NCBI GenBank assembly: GCA_001931875.2
Contig: MSJH02000794.1
Location: 62,001-126,000 of the forward strand
DNA length: 64,000 nt
From: Byssochlamys sp. IMV 00236
Taxonomy: Eukaryota; Ascomycota; Eurotiomycetes; Eurotiales; Thermoascaceae
Reading direction: 5' to 3'
Shown: piece after piece, positions 11,345-23,450 of the stretch
Layout of the letters: every line of letters starts with the position of its first letter
Position numbering within the stretch: position 1 is the stretch's first letter
The notes under the pieces: generated by a model
The model's input: the letters and a program-made list of their open reading frames with translations, nothing else
The model's database searches: none
Told to the model about the DNA's origin: nothing
Position numbers and translations under genes: made by a program

Positions 11345-13431
11345 TCACAACTCAGTCGTTATATACGTTCCCTCAGACTTTGCCTCATAAGTAGTCCGAT
11401 GGCGCAGTCGACCTGTCGCGTCATGCTCTGCATCCCAGCGAGATAGTTCGCTGCGCGGTACTCTGATGAGTTTATGCGTTGAGCCGCCGCCGTCCAGCTC
11501 GATGATGGTTTGTCGAAGTTCGTATTTTCCGATTTTGGGGAGGACCTTCACCCATATGTAGTAGTATACTCCGCACAGTGCGATGCTGGACTGTATGTTA
11601 GCAGGCGGCTTTGTTTATCTGGGGAAGCGATGACCTGGGGATTGTACTTATACTTACATTCCAAGACCGGCGGCACAATATGTCGCGTACCAGAAACTGA
11701 CGTCTCCGCCGTCTGCTCCCGTGTCTGGCGGGTACCATGGCATGACGAGCATGTAAAGGTTCGAGATGATGGAGAACCAGACTACGACGTCCCACGCTTT
11801 GTAACTGGCTTGTGGAAACCCGAGTTTCTTACGCCGGTAACGGGTGACGAGTAAACCGATGCCTAGGATGAAGGTGAAAAAAGAGGTCGGGTATAGGGCG
11901 AGATCGACGACTGAGTTGTCGAGTACCTAGTTAGCAATGTGGGATCAAGAGATAGATTATATGGAGCTAACCGAAGTTGAAGGCATCGCCAAAGGGAGGA
12001 GCTATAATCATGATGATTGTCAATGCCCATTTTACAAAGTACGGACCCAGAGGAGTTCCGAAGGGCCGAGTTGATGTCCAGAAGTTAGTCCAAGGGAGAA
12101 CGCCTTGTCTATCCCATAAGTATCGTCAGCATCCACTATTAGTGCATGGGGATGTATGCATTCGACTGACCTTCCACACTCGCGCAGCATCCGAGACTGT
12201 CCGATCAAGACAGCCAGCAAATTGCCAAAAGCACTGAGACAAATAAGACAGTTCAGCGCTCGCGAAGCCCCTCCGCTACCGAATACATTCTCAAAGAATA
12301 CACTCGCCGCGGTATTCTCCGACTTGAGGATTTCATCGGTCGTTGCAGCACTGAAATAGGCAACATTGGCAAGGATGTAAAGCACTGCCGTTATCGTCAA
12401 TGACACTGGCGCGCTCCAGCGCAAGGTCTTGACTGGATTCTTGACCTCATTCACGACGTTGAATGCGTTTTCATAGCCAGCATATGAAAACATGACTTTC
12501 ACCAATGCATTCGTAGCACCGTATGGACTGGCTTTGGAACTGCCCGAGAAAGCGTTTCGGAAGTTGGCTGTTGGATCCTTCACGCGCGTGTTGCCTCCGA
12601 GCACAACAAGCCCAGTGATGCCGACAAAGACGAGGGTTATGAATTTCACGACACTAATGGCATTTGCGAAGCGCAAAGACCATTTTGTATTGAATGCGAG
12701 GCCTGTATGCTTTTGTTAGAAGTGTTTGGTCAATTGCAGGAGTATGATGTGTTAGGATAGATATAGACCTACAGAGAACAGCTACAGTGTAGGAAGCTAT
12801 GGCGACCCCCTTATACTCCCAATCTGTACCGGTTGAATCCGCGAGTTTGTACAAATATTGTGCCAGCACTGTTTTGATGCATTCAGTTTTGTCAGGATGT
12901 TCCTTACTTATTATACCAATTCAAGGCGCTGAGCCACTCACCGACAGCATTGCTGCTGCTGAACGACAGCACAACAGTCTGCATCGCAAACACAGTCGGG
13001 AAGAAATACTTTGGTCGCGGAAAGGACTGTTCAAAGTACACCACTTCTGATCCCGATCGACTTGGGAAGTACGACGCAAACTCCAAGTAGACAGCCAGGT
13101 TACTGAAAGCCATCAAATACCCAATGGTCCAGTAGATGAAAGCTAATCCGACCGAACCAGCACCTTTCATCACCGAGGACGGAGTCGAGAACACTCCCGT
13201 CCCGATCATCTTACTCAGATTCAGACATATGATTGTAATTGGGCCGACAGAGTAGCCCAGAGGTGATTTGACCTCGACCGGAGCACCACTGGCTTCTTGA
13301 TAGGTTGGCAAAGATGAATTTTCACCAGCTTCAAGGGTGAATTTCAAGCTTCCCGAGTCGATGATGCTGCCATCGATCTCGTGGGCATTGCTCTCCTCGG
13401 ATCTATTCATTGGAGGGAATGGGAGCGCCAT
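11345..13431 (-). CDS. Amino-acid permease, LAT/methionine-permease (Mup1)-like
   Basis: Six exons (12942-13431, 12773-12868, 12171-12702, 11972-12108, 11658-11910, 11345-11585) splice in frame to 582 residues. After an acidic cytosolic N-terminus the first membrane segment carries MIGTGVFSTPSSVMKGAG, the substrate-binding helix of APC-superfamily carriers. Later landmarks are FSYAGYENAFNVVNEVKNP and LIGQSRMLRECGRQG, and about twelve hydrophobic segments are visible. These match the fungal L-type group that contains high-affinity methionine permeases Mup1/Mup3. It should be a plasma-membrane H+/amino-acid symporter. Specificity is not fixed by the sequence. The splice at 11910/11972 uses the second AG after the branch site, which gives the conserved NFVVDL; the first AG breaks the frame. 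The ATG at 13431 is the first in frame. Confidence 0.85.
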
Positions 13432-15318
13432 ATTGCCGGTTGTAGACGAGCTGACGACTGACGCGGCATGACTATCGGAAATACACACAGAGAAGAGGGA
13501 AGACACGATATAAATGCATCTCTCGCACAGTCCATCTCGAGAAACAAGTCTGGAATTACTTCCTGTCAATGCAACGGTGCTAGAAACGTGGGTTGGATGT
13601 CGTTTCAGATGCTCATCGTTAGATCCAATTGCGCAATCTTGATCCGACCCGATGGAGGCCCATGCCAGCGACGGCCTTGTCGCATAGCTCCCAGGCGGTT
13701 ATCTCTGCTTAGTCTCGATCTGAATAACAATCACGTATTCGCCATTATTTCGTCTGGAGAGGTGGGCCGATGAGATTCTGTGGAAAGTACCTAGGTATCA
13801 AGCGTGGGTTGAGTTGTGTGTGGTTTCCTGACTCCTGTAGAAGTCGACTTTGGGTTGATAGCACGACGAGTAGTTCACTCCATTGAACTCACAGAATATT
13901 TTAGCGAAAGAATATGGATATTATACGTCTGCATTTGTAACTTTCAGTGACCTACTAAAGTCGAAGATTAGATACAGTACCTACAATTGATGGAATCTGA
14001 TACATGTGGCAGCCAAGACCGCACCGCGTGAAGAAAGAAGTTTCGAAACTATCACCCACTGAAAAAACAATATGAAATTAACACACTGTCGTCCTGCGGT
14101 ATATTAGAACCATTGCGCAAGTTATTAGACTCCATTCTATGGCATAATCAATCCACTTATCTCCGTTTATCTTGGCAGGTTGAGATAAAAGCACGGGCGC
14201 AAACACGTTTGAACACGAAGGAGCCACTAATATGGCGTCAACTTTGCTAAAGGACCTCGGGACGCCACTTCCGTAGCACTAGGTAGGTAGACCAATATAT
14301 ACTATATCGTTTGTGGTTGTGGTCGTGGTTGTGGTTGTCATCTCCCGAGGTCATTGTCAAAGTTAACTACCTATTCTCTAGATGATGTGGATGGTGTGTG
14401 GGGTCTGGTGGTAAACATCATGGTTCTTTTTAACCGTGACATGCTTTTATGTACTCGATAAGAATCGCTCTAAGAGTTCATTCAGAAAAAGAGTCAAGTA
14501 CGAATGGGATGTGCAAACTACCTTCACTTTCTAACGTCGGTTTCGGGGCTGTATGATCTATGGGTCAACGTACACTGATACCTCGAAAGGAGACATCATG
14601 AAAATGAAATCGCTCCGAAAAATATCTTCCTTTATTGCATCAGAGGAGATTGTCTGTAATACCTTCAGCGTTGATGGGTATCTCTATCTCGGCGGGTTGT
14701 GGTTATGTCTCACATCGCTATGTGTCATTTAGATGCTTGTTCGCGCGTGAAAAGATATGATTATGCATAAATTCACGGGGAGCCCAGATCCAGTTTATGA
14801 CCAGGAATGCCGCCAGAATTGCAGTCCCTATAGGTACTTCGTTCATTTTATGCCTTCAACTATAGCAAGAAAAACTACGGAACGCATTCAAGGCAGATCA
14901 GATTCGACGATCTAATAGAAACGATCTGATTCGGTGATAGATGTATATACGTATATAGTACATACTATGAGTTCGCCTGGGATACGAAATCTATTTACAC
15001 GGATCCTGTCTGACGATCTAGAAGGCAAATATACCAGCCGAAAAGAAATACGACAATCAATCACCAATGAATATATACTGGAAGAAGTAATGACCCGTAG
15101 CTCGCTAACATATTGACAGCGGGTATAATCCACAAGATGTGGCCGATCCGTCAAAGGCCCTCCAAGATGGGTATAAATGGAGACACAGGAGGAGACGTCC
15201 AGACCGTGAATAGAAGAAGAAACCTGACGCTGACGCTGGACATAGAATCAACCAACAGAATAGAGTCTTCCAAAAAAAATCGCTACACTTTTTTCTTTAG
15301 TCGTGCTCCAATCGCTCG
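13432..15318. other. 1.9 kb intergenic, permease promoter side
   Basis: No coding region is supportable. The region is the upstream area of the permease and lies beyond the 3' end of the carnitine carrier. It contains a short TGGTTG-type repeat (14311-14338) and two opposed CCTCGG/CCGAGG hexamers (14255-14260 and 14345-14350). Confidence 0.5.
14311..14338. repeat. TGGTTG/TGGTCG microsatellite
   Basis: About four and a half copies of a six-base unit (TTGTGG, with one C variant) in intergenic DNA. It is a simple repeat with no evident function. Confidence 0.7.
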
Positions 15319-16524
15319 TTACTCAAAGAATCTGTTCATGAGCTTGTGCGCTACTTCGACTCCCAAGCTGTTGATAGTTAGTTTCGAGTACCACAAATGA
15401 TCACAGAAAGGTAACTCACAATGTGGCGGCGTTCGCGGGCACCGCTCGAGCAAGAGCTGGTCCAAATCCGGGGAAGAAGGCCTTGAAACCGCCGTTACCG
15501 TAGATGGACCGGATAGTGCCTCCGATCGTCGGCCGGCCCTCCGCACTCTGCATTTGAGACTTGATGGTGTCGACGGGGAAGACAGGAATCCACATGGCAA
15601 TGCCGGCAGCACCACCAGCAGTCAACACGGCGGGCAGGGAGAGTTCACCGGTAACGTTGCCTTCTGCGTCCTTGGGAGTGAGTCTGCGCTTGATGTATTC
15701 GTAGGCGGCGAAGTACGCAGCGGATCCAGGACCATCACGTGCGAGAGTCATTGCGCTTCCACGGAAGACACTGCGAATGCCGCCTTCTTTGTATAGCTGT
15801 CGAACCACATCCACACCGCCAGAGTACTTCGGCTTCTGGCCTGGAGGTGGTGGGTTCTGGCCCTGGATCTGAAGCAGGACCTTGACTCGCTCGAAAGGTG
15901 CCGTGATCAGGGTCATTGGAATCGCGGAGAAGAAACCTGCCGCCGAAATCTGGCCAATTGAGTATTGGGGAGTGCCGTTCTTGACAGGAACTTCAGACAT
16001 ATTGCTGACGATCGTCTTGCCCAAGTCATAGCCCTGTGTGCGGTTAATAGTCGCTCATAGCGATAGAGCTGCAGCTGCATGACCTACCCAGAAGCTAACC
16101 GCGACTTCAAGAGATCAGTTAGCTAACGTGTGTTTAGAGAGCTACAAGGGAAGGGAGGATACTCACACATCGGCGTGACACCAACCAAGGGCGCGGAAAC
16201 TCCGGCATAGAGTCCCTAAGATGCCATTGTCAACGAAGTGCTCTCCGAAAGACTTGCACGCGTCATCCCTACCCTGGCCAGACCCTCTCGGGCAATAGTC
16301 TTCCTCACAACATCCATAGCACCCGAGTAGACTCCCTTCTGCGCAGTCTGCATCCGCACCTTGACCAGATCGAACGGATGGCCGATCACGACGGCGCAGA
16401 CACCTCCCACGCCCCCCGCGGCGAAGGAGCGAATCTGCGCCAGAGTCTGGTTGACGGTCTTGGACTCTGTGGCCCTGACTTCGTCAGAGACCTCCTGAGG
16501 GTTCGTAGGGGCGGTTGAAGACAT
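15319..16524 (-). CDS. acuH: Mitochondrial carnitine/acylcarnitine carrier (AcuH/Crc1 type)
   Basis: Five exons (16273-16524, 16167-16215, 16088-16104, 15420-16033, 15319-15367) give 326 residues. The three repeats of a mitochondrial carrier are clear, each with a PxD/ExxK/R motif: HPFDLVKVRMQTAQKG, APFERVKVLLQIQGQ and FPVDTIKSQMQSAEG. The order and the NAATFLGVEVA-like C-terminus match carnitine carriers, which move acetyl- and acylcarnitine into mitochondria so that cytosolic or peroxisomal acyl units can be oxidised. In A. nidulans the orthologue acuH is needed for growth on acetate and fatty acids. The third exon is only 17 nt and completes GVTPMFAVSFWGYD; skipping it would shift the frame. 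A CCTCGG element lies 228 bases upstream of the ATG. The gene symbol is by family resemblance. Confidence 0.9.
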
Positions 16525-17920
16525 GATAATTGCGGGGTGACGAGGATGTAGAGGTGAAAAGGGAAGAGGAAAGCTCAGGAAGCAGCGCGGAAGGGAGCAG
16601 ATGCCAGAGGACGCTGAAGGGTAAGGAACACAAAGAGAAACGATTGGAGGCGCGGGCCCTGGGGGTTTGATAGATAGTTAAGACAGAGCCGCGAAGTGGG
16701 ATGCCGATCGAAAGCGTCGACTGCTAGCTTGTTATACTCAATAGTGATAAACCTCGGCTCGGTTCTGGAGAAACCTCCGCCGGGAAAAAGACAGGTTCGT
16801 GTCGGGCGAGCGCGCCAAGAAGGTCGAAGGGAAAGGAATGAACTGAAAAGGAATCGTTTATTCTGGGGTTCATCCGCTGATCGTTTCTGGGGCAGACCAA
16901 CCACGCACGAGGAATGTCTCGCTTCACGCTGTTCACAGCTGTCGACCCCTCCGGATGAACGGGCAGCTCTGTGCTGACGCCACGCTTCAGTGTCTGATCC
17001 AGGCTTGTAGATGTCATCATCTAAGTAAGTACTAAGTAATTACCCCGGATGGACCTTTTGAAGAGAGAGCGCTGTCATCGAGTCATGTCCAGGTGCAGAT
17101 AGTCCATCGTCAATAATGGCATCATGATGCATATACATGACCATGTATATAGGATTTCGAGGGCCTCAAGGACATTAATGGCAGTAGATCGTACTTAAGA
17201 TGATCCTGCATTCTCATTCTAGAATGGCAGAACAAGCTTGTTGAGTACGTGCAGGAAGGCCATCTCAGATCTGGAGTTAACTGTAATCAATACCAGTGCT
17301 CCAACCAGTTGGTTAGTGGCAACTATCTCACATAATAATACTGAGAACACGAGGAGTAATAGTAGATGGATTAAAACATTTTCATCGCTCGCGTACTTTG
17401 TATGACCTGTGATTAACCACAGCTATAATCGCGGCAAATAGGAAGTTTTCTCTGTTCCGGTAGGGCCGAGCCTCGATGCAGCGTAATCTAATAAATATCC
17501 TAGGCAGCAGAGCCTTGAAAAGCCCTGTAGCCTCGATCCAACGACGAACATCGCTCCTTAAGTTCGACTACTCTAGGCGACGTGCAGCGCCTTTGGGGGC
17601 CAGAGCTGTCTGGCCAGCCATTAAGATAGATAGTTGGATGGCAAAAAAGAGTCGACTAGACTACTTCGTTAACGGAGAGTCGGCGAGTTGTGCTCAGCCC
17701 CCGACCGTCTGGCTGCCTGGATACTCTACGCTACGCTACGCGCGGCTCTGCTTTCAACTCTCACTTAATAATAGAGCCGCTCCTCTTCATCCATCAACCT
17801 TTCTCTCGCTTTTTTTTTTATTGATTTATTTTCCCTTTCCTATCACTTTCTTGATATCCCCATAACCTGTCTCTTGTCGTCTCGCATTGCAATTGCAAAA
17901 CAGAAGTGGTAACAACGACA
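16525..17920. promoter_or_regulatory. Divergent promoter region, acuH-like and membrane-protein genes
   Basis: About 1.4 kb between two divergent starts, without a supportable gene. Open frames at 16575-17020 (minus) and 17476-17865 (plus) look spurious. The plus-side end is pyrimidine-rich with a T run just before 17820, typical of a 5' leader. Confidence 0.5.
16752..16757 (+). promoter_or_regulatory. CCTCGG, candidate FarA/FarB site upstream of acuH
   Basis: The sequence CCTCGG is seen 228 bases upstream of the carrier ATG. In A. nidulans this hexamer is the core bound by the fatty-acid activators FarA and FarB, which control genes including carnitine-shuttle functions. Its placement upstream of a carnitine carrier fits, but the hexamer also appears elsewhere by chance. 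Confidence 0.4.
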
Positions 17921-19100
17921 ATGACGGGCTGGACATCGCACCTCGCTCGGCGAGGCATCCAGGCTGCCTCAGTGCAGTACTCTGAGGGGCCGGACAATGG
18001 TATCCAGGTCAAGGTTCCGGCATGGGGATGGGCTCTATTCTTGATCACAGGCGCCATCTTCGCTGCTGTGGTGTTCACTGTAGGTCCCATGATATCCGGA
18101 CGAGACAAGAGCGCTGCCGGACAATGCTAATCGTATTTGATTCCAGGCTAACTACACCTGCGGAATGATCATTCCGACCCTGGCGGCTGTGGAAGACCCG
18201 AACCCCGATATCTATCTTCAAATCGATACCGACCCTAATGCCCCGAAGCCCGCTGGCGATGTCGAAGAGCCTCTGCCTCCTGCCCGTCCCATCACGAGCA
18301 AGCTGCGCACGACGATTCGCCATCTGCGTGCTCGCGCTGGTCGCTGGTCGACCTTCCGCGGGCTGAGCATGTTCCTAGCCTGGCTGGTAGCCAGCAGTTT
18401 CCTGACTTCTATCTTCTCGACCCTCTTCGGCTTCTCCTACTTTGGCCGTTCTCTCACCCAGATCATCGTGCAGACTCTCCTGGCTAACATGGAGATGGCA
18501 TGGATCCATATCGTAATATCGGAGCCGTCGACCAAACGGTGGTATACACGAATTCCCGGCCGCAACAGCTGGAGGAAGATCGCCCCCGTCGCAGCCTTGC
18601 GGAGCCTTGTGGACCAGGCTTCCTTCTATCTGCCGCTGGCCCTGGGCCGTGCTTTCAAGGTGCTGCAGCCAACGAATGGCAGCAACATGCTCTGGGTGTC
18701 AGACGAGCTCCCTCCTGTCAAGGCTCTGGTTGGTGCGATGGTGGTGATGATGAGTAGTCTTGCGGTCGCACTCCTGATTGAGCTGCCCGCGACCATGGTC
18801 TTCACACGTATCGCAGCCTCCATGCTGCCTGAGGAAGATGAGACTATTGTGCCCTTTGACCGTACCTTTGGCGGCAAGGTTACCCCCGAGATTCTGGGCG
18901 GTGGCCGCGTGGGCATTCTCGATGCTTGGAACAGCTTCGATTGGTCTTCGCGTATCCGGTACCTGAAGGCTGTTTGCAAGGCTCTACTGATCAATATCGC
19001 TCTGGGAACCGTTTTCGGTTTGATCCTTCTGGGTGAGGCGCGTCTTATCCTAGGGGATGCTTTCGACAAAGCGGTTGTCGCTATGGCGTCCAGCTCTTAA
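17921..19100 (+). CDS. Conserved fungal multi-pass membrane protein, function unknown
   Basis: Two exons (17921-18079 and 18147-19100) give 370 residues. Hydrophobic segments are visible near residues 33-60 (AWGWALFLITGAIFAAVVF), around 145-165, around 245-270 (ALVGAMVVMMSSLAVALLIEL) and near the C-terminus (ALLINIALGTVFGLILL). The loops are charged, with PEEDETIVPFDRTFGGK after the third segment. I recognise this only as a protein kept in ascomycetes, with no catalytic motif. It lies 670 bases upstream of Ubc7 in the same direction. An ER or mitochondrial membrane location is possible, but nothing decides it. Start: first ATG after a pyrimidine-rich leader, with the splice restoring FTANYTCGM. 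Confidence 0.75.
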
Positions 19101-19770
19101 GGACCGGAAAGTTCGCGACTTTCAACTCTGATCGGCTGCGCTCTATAATCCCACAAGGCTTAGCACAGGAAGATCTGCATTATGCAGATGGATATCCAGG
19201 TGGACAGATACGTAGATCTCATGCGTTGGGCCTGTTATGTTTCTAGTCTTGGCGCCTTACGTCCAAGGTCCTCTCTTTCCATATTCCAGTAAATCGATTC
19301 CATCTTCGATCTGTAACATTGCTTTCTTGTATCCGCACTAGCAGTAAAGTCTGGTCCACTAGGGTTTGCTTCCATAGATCTCCTTTATAGGGGACCGTGG
19401 CGGCGGAGCGCTTACATTTCCGTGGCGGGCGATAGACATGATGTTATCGTTTCCGGCCTCCGAACAAACCCCGCGGCAGAAAAGCGTTGTCGCCCCTCTC
19501 CTCCTCCTCCTACATTCTCCCCACGCAAGCTCTCTCGTTTCTTGTTTTGACCTGTTAGCTTTGCTACGCTGCTTCGATCTTAGTCTTCAGAAACAGACAC
19601 CATCGAAAGATCATCTCCGCCCATCCCGCTGTCTGCTCCGCCACTGGCTTTTACCCCCTACACCGCCTTAGGTTTCACCTCCTCGTCAGCGCGGTCTGTC
19701 CGGTCACTATCATTTCCTTCAACTGCACTGGAGACAGTCTTTGGAGCGGAAACAGAGGAGATTCACAGTC
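19101..19770. other. Intergenic, Ubc7 promoter
   Basis: About 670 bases. The half nearest Ubc7 is rich in CT tracts. No gene is seen, and the 77-codon frame at 19438 has no support. Confidence 0.5.
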
Positions 19771-20396
19771 ATGGCCACTACCCCCGCTGGCCGCATGCTG
19801 ACCCGTCAGCTGCAGCAGATGCAATCCGACAAGGACATTCCAGGCATCAGCTGCGGACTGGCGGACAACAACATCCTTGAGTGGGAGGTAATGCTGATGA
19901 TTTCAGACGATGTGAAGCTGTATGGTGGTATGTATATCAGTTGATATTGGTGGCTATGTGTGTCCTGTTAACTTTGATATTGTGCAGGTGGTTTCTTCCG
20001 CGCGAGACTATCTTTCCCACCGGACTACCCTATTATGCCACCAAAGATGAAATTTGAGACTCCCATTTTTCATCCTAACAGTATGTTTCTTTGTTTTCAA
20101 TGTTCACCGAAATAGTACTCACATGCTGACCCTATCCAGTCTATCCCAACGGCGAAGTCTGCATTTCTATTCTACACCCACCGGAGGAAGACAAGTATGG
20201 CTACGAATCCGCTGCGGAACGCTGGTCGCCCGTGCAGACGCCAGAGACCATCCTGCTATCTGTGATCTCAATGCTGTCCTCGCCGAATGATGAATCACCC
20301 GCGAATGTGGAGGCTGCCAGGCTCTGGCGCGAAGATCCCAAGGAGTTCAAGAAGCGAGTGAGGAAGTGCGTCCGTGAGAGTCTAGGAGAAGAGTGA
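19771..20396 (+). CDS. ubc7: Ubiquitin-conjugating enzyme E2, Ubc7/UBE2G type
   Basis: Three coding exons encode about 167 residues covering one complete UBC fold. The catalytic cysteine is in [10 protein letters not shown] and is followed by the acidic loop [17 protein letters not shown], the insertion that marks the Ubc7/UBE2G class. The HPN triad is present across an intron (FHPN-IYPNGE). Ubc7 enzymes work at the ER membrane with Cue1 and Hrd1/Doa10 ligases in ER-associated degradation. The introns fall after GCTGTATGGTG (donor GTATGT) and after FHPN. The sequence [17 protein letters not shown] replaces the more usual EWECLIQGP stretch of yeast and animal enzymes. The ATG at 19771 sits in a favourable context (AGTCATGGCC). 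Confidence 0.9.
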
Positions 20397-20887
20397 AGCT
20401 GGACTGGGATACACGGATATTATTTTGCCTTTCTCTTGATCTGCACATGGTTACAGCGGAACGCCGTTTTCTCCAGCTTTCATGCTGGTCTTTGATACAC
20501 CTAAGGGCCAGGGAAGGTTTGCTTTTCTACCTGGCTTCTCCGTTATTATTTGGTCGGGCTCTATCAGCGATCTTATGCATTTTTCGGATATCTTCTTTTT
20601 GGTTTCATTTCTTGGTATTTGTCATCTTGACCTCTGTGGCTCTCGAGAATTGCATTGCAGCCTTTCGTGTGAAGTCAGGTCATACATTATTTTCGATCAC
20701 AGACTTACGTAGCTGAATTGGATATTTGTCATAGAGCAGGGCCATTAGCAGAAAGCCATGGTGACGACTATCGATCAGATGGATAGAGAAGCGGGTAGCC
20801 TTCGTTGTTGCGGGCCCCCTTCGGTAGTAAATTCAATACTTAGCTCTAGCAAAGACATCAAACAACAAATCTCTACCGACACAAATC
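20397..20887. other. Convergent intergenic region
   Basis: About 490 bases between Ubc7 and the F-box-like gene. The overlapping frames here are taken as 3' UTR noise. Confidence 0.5.
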
Positions 20888-22075
20888 TCAACGCCCCAAA
20901 GCTTCCTCAACACTTCCCTTGTCAACTCTGGCGTCCTCTATAATCTTCCAAAACATCTGTGTTGTTTCTTTCAGTATCCCAACGGTCCTTGCTCTGTTCC
21001 GCATGTCAGGGGTCCTCGCCAGCAAGTATGCAATTCCCGCTCCCAAGTATGACATGTCCAGCTGATCAAAAGGTATTTGCTGGAGCTCTGGAATAAGATC
21101 AAATGGCAACCGAGCTACCCAATATGAGTCAGGAATGAACCAATCAAACGCCGCTATAAGGTTTGCTGTGTCTATCTCCCTTGTATTTTCAATAATCAAA
21201 TATTTAATCTCCATTGGGAGATCGTCACGGAAAGACCGGGGTCTGACAGTTGCACGAGTTACCTCCTTCAGTTTCAAACTTTTCGCAGATCGACGTTGTA
21301 TGGCTTTCGCGATCAACTGTTGAACAGAACGCAATCTGAGAGGATCTCTCATATACGACCGGTTCCGGAGAGGATGCACACACATTGAACATCCGGACAA
21401 GGAGGTAGTGTGTCCATCCAGTCCGAAAGAGAGGCTTTTGAACTTCTGTCGAAGAGCGGATACGAGGCTCGGCAGCTGTTCCTTCGCCTGGGGCCCTATC
21501 ATTCCTTCCAGCAGTTTCCAGCAGCGTGCATGAATAAGATAACACCATGATGTTTCGTCTTTTCTTTCCACAGGAGGGTCATCCAAAAGGCTTATAGGAT
21601 GTAACTCAACGCTGTAATAAGTGCTGCACATATCGTCTCCTACAATACATGCGTTTCTTTCCCAGGGTACCCCTACCACGGCAAGGCTTTCCAGCCCCTG
21701 CGCTATCCCCGAAATCCTGTAATTCCCTTGTTTCCAGGCTGGAATAACTGTATATATCGTCAAAACGGAAACATCAGTAAGTCCATTTGTGGACACGAAA
21801 TATATTCATAGCAGGTGTGAGGATAACATACTAGCACGGAAAAAGGTGCTCCACATCAAGACAGTCGAGAAACATGCTTCGTCAATTTCGTCGGCATCAC
21901 ACCATCCACACTCTGGGTAATCGCACTGATGTCTCTTTAAGTTCACCTTTAATTTCTCCCTCCGAATATCCTCAACGGCCGATATACCTGCCGCGCAAGC
22001 TGCGCAGCCATAAAATGGAGTTTCGAAGTAGGATTTATCATCTTTTTGCGACATTGTCGATCTTATTTTGGTCAT
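20888..22075 (-). CDS. Hypothetical F-box-like protein
   Basis: Two exons join (first exon about 21836-22075, second from about 21757 down to 20888) through an intron with a GTATGT donor, a TTACTGATG branch site and a TACAG acceptor, giving roughly 360 residues. The N-terminus has several Cys pairs (GCAACAAG, CDYPECGWCD). The C-terminal third reads LPMEIKYLIIENTREIDTANL followed by AAFDWFIPDSYWVARLPFDLI. This resembles the F-box-like region of a large Aspergillus family of lineage-specific proteins. A role as a substrate receptor of an SCF ubiquitin ligase would be inferred only from that. Two in-frame ATGs are possible, 22075 and 22054; the second is as likely. Confidence 0.6.
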
Positions 22076-23450
22076 GGATGAATCAATAGATGAGTGTTGC
22101 TTTTTTTTTGTTTGTTTTAACTGATATTATACACGTCTTATAGGAAATATTGACTATTTTCTAAAATTCTCCTTGTGTGACATGTCCAACCCAGCTGTTG
22201 ATGTCATCATGAGTGCCAGACCATCCTTTTTCGGTGCTCCTTTGGGAAATGGATGAGGCATCGTGACCTGGAATAGATCTGAGGGTTGGAGATGAAAATA
22301 TATTGATAATCTTTTACACTTGAAAATGTCATTGAAGTACGCTGTGCCTAGGTTGTGAGTGGACACATCGAATCAAACGTAGCACACCGAACGTAATATC
22401 TATACAACCGTTGCATGGATGACTACACAGGCGGAGTCTTTATCAAGCATAATTAAACATCCTATCTAGGTACAGAGACCGTAACCCTCAATTCAAGGTA
22501 GAATGACACAAGCACTCAGTCCCCTGTAAGCAGCCCTGGCTGGCAATAAAGGTTCCTGCTCAGCAGTGCTGCATGCAATTTGGCGTCAGCCTATGATGCA
22601 GCTTACAAGACGGACTATGTATCATTAGGGATAAGGTCTCTCGTGCTTCGAGTTATGACTGGTAGAATTGTCTTTCTCGCTAGTGCAGGTACATACTTTA
22701 GATGTCCACTAGCAAATTACCATTCTTGATATCTATTTCAGGTAAAACATCTTGTTTCTCAGAAGCTCTTTATTGCGAAGAACTTATTTATGGATTTTCC
22801 GCTGCCTATCGCACTTGTTCTGAATCTCTCTCTTGTCGTGTGCTTATCTGGGGACCTTGGGAGAAAAACAGTAAATGGTTGTGTGTCCCTTTTGAGACAA
22901 CTTGGTATATCCGCAAGACAGTATATGCAGAGCAATAGGATAAATAGGATATTTTTGGTTCTATCATGCAAAACACTTCGTTTATCCTGGCTTCTAGAAC
23001 AGTGATGTGTGTGGTCAGATTTAATTGTTCTCCAAACATTGGACGCTGATCGGCACTCGCAAGCAGTTAGGACGAAAAGAAGCAGCCCTAGCCACGAACG
23101 CCACAACTTCTCCTCCGTCCGCCCCGAACCCCGTATTCTCCTTATCTATCTGCCGGCCGCGAAACATCGAAACAGCTCAACCACTGCCGCACGACACAAA
23201 CCTTCGCCTTTCTACGCTCCTTTTAAAGCGCATTCATAAACCAGATTTAATATTATTCTCGTCGCGACCATCCTATCATGTCTTCCTGCTAACACGCTCC
23301 TTGGTATCGGTCTCAATTGAGCTGTGGGGAGCTCGATTCTCACCCATCCCCCGCGTACCACGTCCCTCGTTTGCGAGCTCACCCATGCGATTTACCTCTG
23401 CATACCTCATATTGCCTCAGTTGTTCAATTGAAGGAGCGCGGAAGTCATC
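22076..23450. other. Divergent intergenic region upstream of the zinc transporter
   Basis: About 1.4 kb between divergent genes with only short frames. The 300 bases before 23451 are rich in C and T, as in a fungal 5' leader, and carry several upstream ATGs. I see no gene. Confidence 0.5.

Noticed and set aside
16575..17020. Two minus-strand frames upstream of the carnitine carrier
   Set aside because: They lie in the promoter or leader, lack motifs and do not splice into the carrier frame.
18626..19069. 147-codon frame opposite the conserved membrane protein
   Set aside because: Shadow of a well-supported coding exon on the other strand.
22494..22499. CAAGGT hexamer as a zinc-response (ZafA/Zap1-type) site for the zinc transporter
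   Set aside because: It is nearly 1 kb upstream, single, and expected by chance at this frequency.
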